Below the pieces are notes generated by a model. That model searched no databases. It was given only the letters and a program-made list of their open reading frames with translations, and had not been told where the DNA came from. DNA of 64,000 nt from Ancylostoma caninum (Eukaryota > Nematoda > Chromadorea > Rhabditida > Ancylostomatidae): assembly GCA_037903475.1 (NCBI GenBank), contig JBAJFG010000492.1, positions 620,001 to 684,000 of the forward strand, read 5' to 3'. This document shows positions 36,231 to 47,245 of this stretch, in pieces. The translations under genes were made by a program, and so were the position numbers. Positions within the stretch are counted from its first letter, which is position 1, and each line of letters starts with the position of its first letter.

Positions 36231-36932
36231 ATCAGACAACTAGTACAGAATCGCGCTCATTTTCCGCAAGACAGCGTAAGTGGCATGGGACAATTTTTAC
36301 ACAGTTGTCGAACAGGTAGGCAATCATCGGAAGCGTGACAACGCGGAAAATAGCGACCAGAAATGTGTTCATTGAAAAAGGGATGTACTCATCGGCACCG
36401 GCATAAATCACTGTTGGAGCATGGAGACTTTGAAACACTGTTTTTACTATGGCTAGAGATGATGTAGTGAGAGAGAAACGTGAAAAACTAATAGTTCACT
36501 GCTTTGAAGTAGCCAAGGAAAGGAAGTGGAAATATTATGAAAAATTAGTAATAATGTAGCATATACAAAAATGAAAGGATTATGAACCCTATGGTGGCAG
36601 AGATTCATCCAGGATTTAGTCCCCACTAGTCCATTTTTGAAAAGAACTAGAGAACCACCAACGGAAGCGATCACTGGGCCTAAAAGTCGCTGTACTATCA
36701 CTGTACTTACTCTACTTGTCAGATCAGATTAGAAAACTCCGAGAAAAAGAATGCTGAGGTCTACATGAAGTAACTTCTCACTTTCATATTTTTTCGAGGA
36801 TGAAGTGGATAAATTTCCTATCACCTCCTTCATACCACTGTTATACGTAGTTACCTGCAACCACGTTTTCTTGCAGTATAATGCACAAGCTTCAGGCTTA
36901 TGATCAACAGCGGAATGCAAAGGGATCAGCAC
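36231..36932 (-). CDS. Candidate exons of an unidentified minus-strand gene
   Basis: Two exon-like blocks. 36932-36855 is bounded by TTCATAG and /GTAACTAC, is exactly 26 codons, and starts VLIPLHSAVDHKPEACALYC. The second, read from about 36450 after ATCTCTAG, includes APTVIYAGADEYIPFSMN followed by a hydrophobic stretch (FLVAIFRVVTLPMIAYLF) and runs to a stop near 36232. Phases between them cannot be checked because intermediate exons are unknown. A membrane protein is suggested. May be spurious. Confidence 0.22.
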
Positions 36933-38999
36933 CTATGAACGAAATTTAGGGAATTCAGAGATACTTTCATAATTCGGATCAAAGCGCGAAACGACATGAA
37001 GTCTTGGTGCTACTGAGTACTATGAAACGGGTTTGAAGAAGAAAAATCAGAAATTGCTCGAATGGAAAGTTCCTGTTGCAAGGCCGTTACTGTTCTGAAA
37101 GAAACCTTGTTATTATCTCTCGAAATCAAAGCTTTAAATATTTAAAATAGAAATGGGTATTCCTGTTAGGATTACATAATATCATGTATGTACAACGATA
37201 TGCACAGAAAGGGAAAGACAGTAGGCATAGGCTATTTTCTCACTTATTCGTAGGCGTTTTCGATAGATAGATCGCATATTAGATTCCGTCCTCCTGAACT
37301 TACCTAAACATCAACCAGTAGTAAAGAAATAAGCAAATTAATGGGCAGCTCCACCAGAAAATGGAGCTCAAGCACCAGTTCAAGTAACTGGTTTCTTTTT
37401 TGGCACGCGATTACTTTCTACAGTACTGGTTTTCATGGAACAAGTTAGAGGTTGCAGTTCAGCGGTGATAAGTAAGCTGATTCGAGACCGTGTAGATGTC
37501 TTTCTGCTATGCAATTCAAATTGTGGAGAAATTTGGGTTGTCTCCTAGGCTGAACGGGTCGAAAACTGCCAGACGGTCTTCTTTTTTTAATTAAGAATTT
37601 TCTCAATTATAGTTAGTCATTGCCACAACTCATAGATGGTTCAGCGGAGAGAGAATACCAGTGAGCGACCATAACCGAAAATAACATTCTTCTGCACATG
37701 CCAGGCTGTTGCCTTGCTTTGAAGGGTGTGACGTCCGTGACGTTTTGATGGTGACGTCTTCTTTAGGCGATTGAGAATGAGAATTGAGAATTGAGAATGG
37801 CGGAAAAAAGCTCTTTGTTGCACAACTGTTCCAAGTAATAGAACTGTCCATGCCTAAGTTTATGGAACAAGTGAAATAGGGATTAGAGAAGAACAGTTAG
37901 TTTCCTGTTTCTTGCACAAATCCCCAGGTTATTCGAACCCCTCACCCACGATGTCAAGCAGCAAACTCAGTGAGATGCCAAAGTTTCCCATGACAACAGA
38001 GGGAAAACGACGTAACATCGGTTGCCTACTGCTAGATCTTGTAAAGGAAGGCACTATCAGTAACAGTAAATAGTGAACTGTCCTACTATAACATGCAAAC
38101 AATAGAGTAAGGCGAAAAAATGCGGTAAGGGGCGGACGGCAGCTCGCCCGCCAAGCATCCGTTGCCCTACCCACTATGGGGTGGAAACGAGTTGTGTGTG
38201 TGTGTATGCGTCGCTCGCTACCACCAGGGAACCACCGCGCAAAGGTCATCAAATTCTCGTGTGTGCTAGTAAAACGATGAAGGTGAATAGGGAAAAAGTG
38301 TTCATGATGTTAAGTAGCTGTTCTGGGGCAATCTTTGGATGACTTACCTTTTGCCCTGGTTTTGTATTGATATTTTACTTTACTTTCCAAACCGTTCCAT
38401 GATTATATGGTAGCTTCAAGAAATCAAACAGTTTATTGATGATCGTATCTTCGTTTGCTTCTCTCCAGAAAAGGCTCAACGTCGTCTCTTGTTGGTGGCA
38501 TCACCAGCTGGCGTCCACTAGCTGGCCAAAGTTATGCCCGTTTTCGAGGAGTTTAATCTATCTCTGCAAATGTCAATGGCAGCTCTTACAAATTTACCTA
38601 ATGTTCCGTTTCCCAGCTAGTTCTTGACGAGTAATCGAGCTGAAATGAATTGAAGTGAGCCAATGTATGATTTGTTTACCACTAGCCCACCTCCCTTCTT
38701 GGGTGGTCGGACACCATTTTCGCTGAATTTTTCACCAGATTCCAAAAATCATCTGCAGCAGATTCTGCAGATTCCTAAAACTCTGCATGTCCCCTATCAG
38801 AATGGTGGGTTCTGGTGAGGATTACTTTTTTTCGGTACTAAGACGCTTGATGTCAAAACTGTTTTGTGAAAATGGCTAAAATGTAGGTTTGCAACTCAAA
38901 GTCTTTAACATAAAAATTATCGTAGTTCACGCCAGTTACACGAACTGCATTCAAGGTTGATGCTATTGACGTAACTAAAAATATTTTATGAATGTGTTT
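36933..38999. other. Intergenic, no gene seen
   Basis: Short frames only. A GT microsatellite-like patch occurs near 38195. A plus-strand stretch at 38446-38620 reads well except for one in-frame stop and is not called. Confidence 0.4.
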
Positions 39000-39753
39000 T
39001 TAAAGGCAGCACTCACGGAAACTTTCACTCTCCAGATTTTCACAGTTCCTGATTCTTTACCGCACTACGAATGGCTCCTACACAGTGAAGCAACTGAAAC
39101 CCACTGCGTTCAGCGCAGTAACTGGTAGATCCTTGTGCCAACGGTCAATTTGGACGAGTTTCCGCTACTTCTTTGTTCCGCGAATTGTAATGGAAACAGC
39201 TGTTTTGCTACAATCTTGGTGAAATTCAGTCATTTTTTCTCTTTGTGAGTTGTTTTGACGATTTTTTAGTATTCGTCGTTAGTTTTATTAGCTGGAATGT
39301 CTTCTCATTTGTACGTTACGGAATGTTAAGCTGTTTGGCAAGAGTTCAAACTAGTTTTCGTTGAAATTTCAGTTTTCTCCAATTTCCCCTCCACTAGAAG
39401 ATTTCATAATGTTTTGATTTCTTATTGACTTCTTTGCTAAGTGCTACAAATTTTCCAGTGGTTATTTATCTTGATGAGATGTGGAAAGGCTGTAATTTAG
39501 AACAAAAAACTGATTGCGCAAATATCCAACCGGTGAAAAAAACGACATTATTGATCTTTCGATGCCAACCCCCATCTCATGGCTCATGCAACTCGACCAC
39601 GGCTGGTACGCCTAACCCGGCCATGAGCAATTAAAAACAGTGTTTTTAGTGTTATCGGAAAATTTCGACTTTATGAAAGTGTTCAGCACCTTCGATACCT
39701 TTGAAACAGGCTGAGTTCTTCTAGTCGAAATTTTCCGTGGGTGCTGCCTTTAA
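39000..39753. mobile_element. TTAA-flanked element, copy B
   Basis: TTAAAGGCAGCACTCACGGA at the left and TCCGTGGGTGCTGCCTTTAA at the right, 754 bp including TTAA on both sides. Same family as 32016-32709 and 28835-29253. No transposase. Confidence 0.8.
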
Positions 39754-39853
39754 GGTTTGCTGTCTCCTGGTGTTTATGTCTCCATGTTCAGCATGCCAGA
39801 TAAATGTTATGGATATCATTGCGCAACGCCGGAGGAAAACGCATGAAAATTCA

Positions 39854-39909
39854 TCAAAATCGATGAACCGATAATGGTCTCTCAAAATCGATGAACCGAT
39901 AATGGTCTC
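39854..39909 (+). repeat. 28-bp tandem duplication
   Basis: TCAAAATCGATGAACCGATA plus TGGTCTC occurs twice head to tail, with a third partial start (TCAAAATGGT). Nothing coding nearby. 39910-41389 has no recognised feature. Confidence 0.8.
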
Positions 39910-41389
39910 TCAAAATGGTTGCACATTACTGAACAACGTGGTGGATAGCCCCTGCGACTGTGCTTTCACCACGTCCCAAACAAGACTTGCGAAAAATCGA
40001 TGAACTCATAAAATCAATAGCTATCGTGCAAAGTGGTTGTCAGTGCCACAGTTACCATATGCACGTTTTATCAGGATTGGAGCTAAAGCTAGGAAAACGA
40101 TAGAATCGGTCAATAAATCGGTAGCCGAATGTTTAGTATATCTTGCAATTAGTATCTTAAGTCTTTCGCCGCATATGGATGATAGTATATTACATGTCTC
40201 CGAGCTCTTTTCTTCATCACCATGTTCACGGATGCGTTATCATCTTTTGGATTTGGCACCACGCGCGCCGCCCAGATCTTTGAAAAAAACCCAAATTTTT
40301 GAAAAAAAAACTGTGTAGTAAGTGTTGCTGTGTTATATGTAGACCAAGATTATTGTTAGCCTTTCTTCTGTTCAGCCTCGTGTTGCCATAAGTTTTCCTA
40401 TTGCCAGTGGAACATAAGTTGGTGTAACAAACAAATGAACAATGAGATGAATTAATCCGGTTCACCAGCTCTGAATTTTGATCTGTTTCTCAAACTATTA
40501 CTCATATGTGCATTTCTTTTTGCTTTCTTAAAGTTGTGTTTTGCGAATGGACACGACATTTTAAGGCCACTCATAGGTGAACAAAAGGTTGTACGTATGC
40601 AACCTATGTACCTGCTCATTTCGTTGTGCGAAGCTCCACAGCACATGCTGTAAATTGATATGTCATAAGAATATTTGTAATGAAGGTTTGCAAGGATATC
40701 TTCAGGTTGTGAACACAGAAAATTATTGGGAACACAGGTTTTGATCTCTCCGGAAGTGCGAATAATTTATAAGGGAATCCAGCATCTCTGTTGTCAGTGA
40801 ACCCTCATATCACGTAAATTTCTCCGAGGAATAAATTCCGTGTTTTCGATGTCATCACCTTTCCATAAGTGGTGCCGTGATCTTCTACACATCCTTCGCC
40901 CTTCCGAGGAGATCTTTTATAGAATGAACTTGAATCATTTTCAAACATGGTCAGACAGGAACGACTTAAAGGTTCCTCTCTTCTTCCTTTATCCCTATGC
41001 TCTAGTTTGGTTTGCATCCTTGAGTGCATCTATAAATCAATGCTACTGCAGTTATCATAAAATCCATCCTCTCACTCTTCAGTGTCATTCAACATTTGTG
41101 GACTCGCATCCACCTGCAATTAGCCCTGCCGCGTCATAAGTGGTCGAATGTCGACTAAACGGCTCGACTGAACAAAATGACTTATTTGCAGTGTTCGATG
41201 TGTTTCAGAATTGCGAGACCACGCCCTAGTCCATATCTATTGTACAACACAGATGCGCACTAAATTTGACATTTGCATGACAATATTCAAGATAAATATT
41301 CAAGACATTCCAGTATGCTTCTGTCTCTGAGCCTCATTTGAAGTTCTGTTTTCTTGAGTTGTTGAGACATTTTTCAAGATAAAAGCTAA

Positions 41390-41605
41390 GATATGCACGA
41401 CCAAGGACACAACAGTTGATGATGATGTCGCTACACTTGAACAGAATGGTCTCCGTGCGGAACTTTCAAGAACTTGGCTTCCGTACTCAACTATGAATGG
41501 GTTGACACTTTCCCTTCCATATGTGGTAGAGAGTTCAGCACGAAAACTAAATCAAACCGTGAAGGAATCCCGGTTGCCAGCTCGACCGGTGTTCTGCCCA
41601 CCACC
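41390..41605 (+). pseudogene. Penelope-like retroelement fragment
   Basis: Plus-strand codons read LTLSLPYVVESSARKLNQTV followed by RLPARPVFCPPPRH. They align with ALVLPLLKDGYSKRMNTVV and RLPVCVVFRPPPT in the fragment at 45520-46165. In that family this stretch precedes the GIY-YIG endonuclease. Only this block is left here. Confidence 0.5.
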
Positions 41606-41849
41606 GAGGCATCGAAAAGAGCCTCAACAACTCAAGAGAACAAAATTTCAAGACATTATTCAATGCAATACAGTTGTGTTGCTTGTGTTTCAGAAACCCC
41701 TATAATTAAGGTTAACATTGAGAGCGTCCGCACAGGATGTGAACATTTGCTTTGCTTCCCGTAAATATACATGTAATGACTTAATTTGCTAAACTATTTC
41801 CGTCTGGTTATGCGATCGTGAATCCTAGCCCAGAGGCTTCGGTTTGGAG

Positions 41850-42580
41850 ATGTTAGGAGAGCAAAATCCTCCGACCGAAATATGTCAACCTCATAAAAAT
41901 ACAGTTCAAACAAATTGGTTCATTCTGGCTCATGTACCATGGTTCCCTTATGCTGGTAGGTACAAAATGTACCAATTTTGCCATCCATGACCAGACCGCC
42001 GCAGTCCTCAGAACTTCGAAAGAAATCATTTCCACTGAACGGTTCACCGTTCTGAAAAAGTGCAGAGTTAAATCGCCTCCACTTGTTAGCACCTTCAGGA
42101 CGTCGATTGCTGAAGTGGAATTGTACATGTCAGACATCTGTGAGACTGTGCATTTCGTGAAAACGTGCTATAAATCTATCTCAAGTACGTGAAGGATTTG
42201 TAATTTTAGCGAGCGTTCTCCTTGGGTGAAGGCTTATCATATTTACCGCTTTTTACTCATGTTTCGCTCCAGGAGCACGATTATTTCGATGTCAAGGAAT
42301 CTTACCGGTATACATGTGTAGCCAGGTCAAACAGCAATTACCAGCTATCCTTGAATTCGAATGCAGGTGAAATTTCATCAATAATTTTGTCCAGGATCTA
42401 GTGGTGCATCCAGTAACATGTACATTGTTTTTGAAGATTTCGCCTTCAAGAAAAGAAATGGAACCAAGCGGGTTGTTATAATCACACGTGTAGTAATGAG
42501 AATCGGCCTTACGGCTCCTAGAAGTGGGTACTTTCACTTTTCTAAGAATGGGACTTCTGAAACTATCAGAATCAGCATGG
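41850..42580 (-). pseudogene. Possible two-exon coding fragment, family uncertain
   Basis: Minus-strand block 42580-42303 reads FLEGEIFKNNVHVTG before a donor (ACCG/GTAAGATTCC). A second block (about 42130-41920) contains SGGDLTLHF. The order and motifs loosely recall a galectin carbohydrate-recognition domain (G-x-V-x-V-x-G, then GD-x-x-LHF), but later key residues are not found in frame. Treat as a weak lead. Confidence 0.18.
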
Positions 42581-42836
42581 CTAGTAACTTGAGGATATGT
42601 TGGTACCTCCAGGACGAAAAACAAGGTGCGACTCTGCTTCTAACCAAGGCATGGCTGCAGTGTTGGAGAAGCCCCTTCAACGGTTTCTTTGTCGCGTTGG
42701 AAACCTTTTTCTTGCGAGGTTTTGCAGAAAATTGTAAGGATGTTGAGCAGTTCTTCCTTCCTACACATGCACTTTGAATTTAGACGTTCGGGAATGAAAA
42801 CCTGAAATTCTACACGACACATTCACTAGCAAACTA

Positions 42837-43773
42837 TTAGGTCGTCAAGTATGAAATGTCCGATTTTATGAGCGGTCAGTTTGACAAATTCTATCTTCCA
42901 AGATTTACTAGGTCTCTTCTCATCTTTATTTTCATTATGAAGGTACATCCTCTTCCTGTCCAAATCACTTCCTGGGTTTTTGATCAGTTTTCGAATTTTC
43001 GTTTGAAAGCATTTTCTGTAGAAATACTCAAAGACAAAAAATCGTGTCGTTTTGGAACATAGTTTCCATTTTCCATCCTTTAGAGCTGAGAAAGCTGGGA
43101 ACATCAGGGTAATGTTAAGGGACATTTGGCTAGTAAATGCACAGAACAGCGTTTGCTTGGGATGTTCCGCTCAAGTGACATGAAGCTCCAAAGTGAGCCT
43201 CATGATGAACCTGGATATCGATGAGCTGGAAGCTGTAGCCGAAGCGGATAGGAGTCAAACTAGGTCAGCATAAGCAGCAAGGTGTGACCTTTATAATCCA
43301 TTAATATTTAGGTACTCATGACAATATAACCATTAAAAGTGGTTCGGTAAACGAATTTTTCCCAGTTTGACCCTCAAAAATGGGTGCCAATTTTTGACCA
43401 TTTTTTACAAATCCACGCTGCTTAAACCAGAGGAACAGTAGTGAGGACCCACTCGCCACTCACTGTACCGCGCAAACCTTGCTCTGTTTGACCACAACTC
43501 CTTTCAGGGATTAGCTCACTTCTTGCTGGAGAAAATGTTCAACACACAATCAATGAGAAAATTTTAAAGATGTTGGAGACGCTCTTCGCCACTTGATTGC
43601 TACTCGCTTTCCACGTTTCCAAGCTGTTGACGTAATCAAGCTGCAGTTAAGATGGCAAGGCTGTGGGGATAAGGTAGGAGCATATTCGAATATCTTATAC
43701 TTCATCTTGCTTCAGAAACAAAACGTAGAAATCTTCTCATCCAAAATCGGACATTTCATACTTGACGACCTAA
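42837..43773 (+). mobile_element. Mariner-like element with perfect 31-bp TIRs
   Basis: TTAGGTCGTCAAGTATGAAA begins a 31-bp terminal repeat repeated perfectly in inverse at 43743-43773; TA lies on both flanks. 937 bp. Internal plus-strand scraps near 43160 (DMKLQSEPHDEPGYR) and 43590 fit the linker and C terminus of a mariner transposase; the coding region is internally deleted. Confidence 0.85.
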
Positions 43774-44823
43774 TATAAGGTACCTGAAAGTAGTCCCGGT
43801 CCGGATTCGTAACCTAGATTTGTAAAATCCATGAGATTTTGATTCGAAGGTAATGCGGGTTGCACTTTCTCTGATCACACTAAGCGGTCTTATTACGCAT
43901 GCACTGCTGGCACGAAAGAGGTTAATTTGCCAAGACTTGCTTATTCATCGTCCTTTGCTTTCTTTTTCTCTGTTAATCCATTAATGAAAATGCTGTGGTG
44001 TTGCCATGAATGTTAAATAGTGAGGAAGAACATCATCCGCATTCCGAATTTCATTAGGGCAGCCATGTATGGCCGGCCAGTGGCGGACGGTCTTCTGCCC
44101 ACCCACCCACCCCATCTGTTATTACCTCGCATTCCGAAGTGGAATTCATGAAACGATGGAAAACCAAACCAACGGTGGTTAATACGATTGGTATAAATTA
44201 AGTGATGCTAGGACTGGCAGGAAGTGAAAGCTGGTTTGATAGCCTGGTTTAGCTCGGTTATACATACTCCTGAATCTCCTAGCCTCGGTACTGATCGCCG
44301 GAACTGTCAGCGAGAATGACCTACACAAAACTCTCTGATGTATTCTAGAAGATAAGTTCGGCTGTTTTACAGTATTCTCTCCGAGCTATCGACTTCTAAT
44401 ACTTCAATAATCGTCTGTTTTGCACTCCTAAATATCTTTTTCAAATACAGCGCACATTTTTTTAAGCATTGTTTACTCTCATTTCCTTCATTCATGTCTA
44501 TGAGCACTATAGTCTTTTTGAATATTGTATACATTCTGATCTTCGAGTAACTCGTGAGGCTACCAACTTCAAATATTTCAAACTGCGAATACTTTGCAAA
44601 GCAGAAAAATTCAGCAATCAAAGCTGATCTAACTGTTGTGGCAATTTGACGGAATTCTCTATTGCAAACTTCAATAGGCGCGCTATTATTCTCAAAAAAA
44701 AAAACGAAAAAAGAACAATCGGTGTGAGTGGTTGCGTCCTTTCCACTCCGTTGCCATACTTTTGATAAACACAATCTACCACATTGTATCATAGTGTTGT
44801 CTCGAAGTATCATTTCTTAATAT

Positions 44824-44858
<35 letters not shown>

Positions 44859-45199
44859 TTTGCACTCAAGGTGCTCCATCAAAAGTACATTGACAACGCA
44901 ATTATGACAGCCGCTTATACACTAGGAACAAATCAATGCAAGCAAAAGCCAGCGCTCGAAGAACAGCCACACAAAATATTCTGTTAAGCACCGGATGAGA
45001 GCTTCTTTTATGTTTTATTTGATAAGCTTTCGGCGCGTAGCGCCTTGCTCATATCCTAACAAACAGTAAATTACACACAGTGCACTGCACCCATCGAGCG
45101 TATTAGTAGAAGAAATACGACAAATTATTTTTGGGACTACAGTATTGCGCTTCATGATACTGTAATCTACTTTGGGCGAAATACTGCCGCTGCAACTGT
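43774..45199. other. No gene seen; contains a microsatellite
   Basis: A 148-codon minus-strand frame at 44367-44813 has no recognisable domain and is not called. (TTTA)10 lies at 44821-44860. The rest is unremarkable AT-rich sequence. Confidence 0.4.
44821..44860 (+). repeat. (TATT)10 microsatellite
   Basis: Ten uninterrupted tetranucleotide units. Confidence 0.98.
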
Positions 45200-45217
45200 T
45201 TTTCGTAATCGATCAAG

Positions 45218-45427
45218 TTATATACTCTGGCACGGTGCACACGCGAGAGTCTGGTCGAATTCTTGGGGCATAACAGCTAATGCACCGTCTTTGTCGCCCA
45301 CAATTATCCGTAGACTTGTTCTTGATCTTCTTGGCTTCCTCAGTCCTCCAAGCGATACCAATAGCAATGCAGCTATTCGGGCCTTGACTGGACTTCTGAA
45401 TAGCACAATATCGTCTGAGAAGAGCAA
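45218..45427 (-). pseudogene. Possible non-LTR reverse-transcriptase scrap
   Basis: A minus-strand frame begins LFSDDIVLF, resembling the F/Y-x-DD catalytic box of RTE-type reverse transcriptases, but the following residues do not continue convincingly. Low confidence. Confidence 0.3.
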
Positions 45428-45519
45428 CCACGTTTGCGAATTCGAACAGCGAAGATGTTCACATGAAGTTCAACATCGAACGACCTGACGAATGAGGTTT
45501 CAAAGCTCTTCTGAACACT

Positions 45520-46165
45520 CGGGTTAGAATTCGATAAACAAAGAAGGAAATGCGCTAGCAGGAAAAGAACTTATGGAAAAATATTCAACTGCATCCAAAG
45601 AGTGCTCATCCACTCCACATGAAGGTGAAAGACGTAGTAACTAACCTGAGAATAACCAACAGAAGAATTTCCACAGAAAGCTTGAAAATATGCTGGAAAC
45701 TCCTTGAGAATGGGTACAACACAAGAACCGCTAACTAATGGAAGCCCTATGCGGCCGCTGACGGCATTGCGCTAGTGTTGCCACTCCTGAAAGACGGCTA
45801 CTCTAAGCGAATGAACACCGTCGTTCGGAAATCTAGGCTTCCAGTGTGTGTTGTCTTCCGACCACCGCCCACACTTAATGATGTGTTAACCTCTTCGCGC
45901 GTTTACGAAGCAAGATGCGATCAACAAAAATGTCGCTATCGTAATCAGAAGATTTGTCACTTGCGTGGGACCGCATATTCTATTACTTGCAATGGATGCG
46001 GTCGGTGATAAGTGGGAGAAATTGCGCAACCACTAGGACCACTAGAGGAGCATCAACGAGCACTACGCCACTCGCAATCATATCCTACCAACAGTTTCTC
46101 TAAGCACAGAACGGCGATGCACAGAATCAGTTCCGAACTACGAGATCAGATTGTTGTATGGTAAA
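45520..46165 (+). pseudogene. Penelope-like element 3' fragment with GIY-YIG region
   Basis: Codons read LLKDGYSKRMNTVVRKSRLP, LTSSRVYEARC, CRYRNQKICHLRGTAYSITC and, after a frame change near 46010, EHQRALRHSQSYPTN and SFSKHRT. The layout (Cys-rich lead, Y-S-I-T-C, then E-H about 25 residues later) matches the C-terminal GIY-YIG endonuclease of Penelope-like retroelements. The YxGET strand is damaged by stops. No reverse-transcriptase core found upstream, so it is a 5'-truncated copy. Confidence 0.6.
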
Positions 46166-46225
46166 CTCGAGAAGCCTATCGAGAGGAATTAATAGCAGGG
46201 AATAACTCGTAGGGATGCTGAAGAG

Positions 46226-46312
46226 TTAGGTGGTCGGGAAAGTTCTCGCGCTTTTCGAAATTGGGCTCTTGTAACCCCACGCGGTCCTGCAGCAACTTGT
46301 CTTTTGTATATA
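46226..46312 (+). mobile_element. Mariner left-end fragment
   Basis: TTAGGTGGTCGGGAAAGTTC and the next 70 bp match the start of the mariner at 26287 (shared AACCCCACGC and TGTCTTTTGTATATA). The match stops where the repeat at 46313 begins, so it was cut by a later insertion. Confidence 0.7.
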
Positions 46313-46680
46313 TCAGGTTGGAGCAAAGTTAATTGCCGTTTTTGGGTATACGCAAATAAACACCTCTCATCCGTGGATTTTGAAAAATCTCAAGCCAACT
46401 TGTTTGACCTCCAAAAAGGGTTTTTCCTCCTCTTCCAAAAGCCGCTTGAAAATTCTGGCTAGCTCGTTTCAGTACCCTTTTGTAGAGCCGCGAACAAATG
46501 ACGAGCCAACGTGTTTCTTGGGTGATCGTAGTTAATAACTTCAAACTCGATAATTCTGAAGCGGAGGTGTCCGGTAATCTTGCATTTGTTTTATCTTGGA
46601 ATCGCCTTCCTAATAAACAGTGAGCTAGGGAATCGCGAAGTTTTTACTTCATCGTCATCTTTCAGCTTAGTATTGATTCT
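46313..46680 (-). repeat. Three-copy repeat family, copy 1
   Basis: Begins TCAGGTTGGAGCAAAGTTAA, a mariner-type terminus next to TA. Homologous to 52935-53320 and 55362-55720. The minus-strand frame in all three encodes a variant of R-x-IEFEV..DHP....HLF..LQ. The family is not one I recognise. Confidence 0.65.
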
Positions 46681-46969
46681 TTCGGATTCGGAGCCAAACC
46701 TTTTGGAGCCAGCAAAATCTGGAAAAGCCAGCTAAGGTATCTCCACGGCCTACTCCTTCTCTCAGGAGTGGGTCTAACCACCTGGTATGCAGTTGGTTTG
46801 CTAGCCTGGTTTCGCTCGGTGACGCTTTCTTGAATCCTAGCCCAAGTGGTCGAGCATTGTCATGGACCAGGTCGCATCGGAATACGGCTACTCTACTGTC
46901 ATTTGTTCCTTGTCATTGCAGATTATTTTACCACGTTACCCTATGCTGTTGAGGCATCTTGGCGAAACT

Positions 46970-47245
46970 CTAAGAGGACAACTTAGTTCTAGTTCTGTTA
47001 TACTTGTTCAGGGCGTGCCGGAGTGAGTATTCTTTATTCCAATTCTTGATTCTTCTTAATTCTTTTTTTCTGAACGTGGAACTAGTGGATAGTTGGTTGT
47101 ACTTTCTTAATAATCCTTTTAACGAATCTGCTCGGAAGTCTTCTATGGAAGTAGTGAGTTGAAGGAAAAGATCATATCTTTTCATAGGATTATAAGGTAC
47201 GCAGGAACTTCTTAAGAATGCATATCCGTGCAGGCAAGCATACAA
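46970..47245 (-). CDS. Unassigned ORF, lysine/arginine-rich
   Basis: A 91-codon frame: MYACLHGYAFLRSSC at the start, basic C-terminal half (STFRKKELRRIKNWNKEY). Composition looks protein-like, but no domain, splice context or homologue can be named. Could be an exon or transposon remnant. Confidence 0.22.
   Translation of the reverse strand: MYACLHGYAFLRSSCVPYNPMKRYDLFLQLTTSIEDFRADSLKGLLRKYNQLSTSSTFRKKELRRIKNWNKEYSLRHALNKYNRTRTKLSS

Noticed and set aside
37929..38252. 107-codon minus-strand ORF
   Set aside because: Runs through a GT microsatellite and a GC-rich repeat-like patch, with no domain.
38446..38620. Plus-strand coding-like stretch (SPEKAQRRLLLVASPAG, then FEEFNLSLQMSMAALTN)
   Set aside because: One in-frame stop and no splice sites that bypass it; no family recognised.
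44367..44813. 148-codon minus-strand ORF
   Set aside because: Isolated, no domain, poly-A/T tracts within, no splice context.
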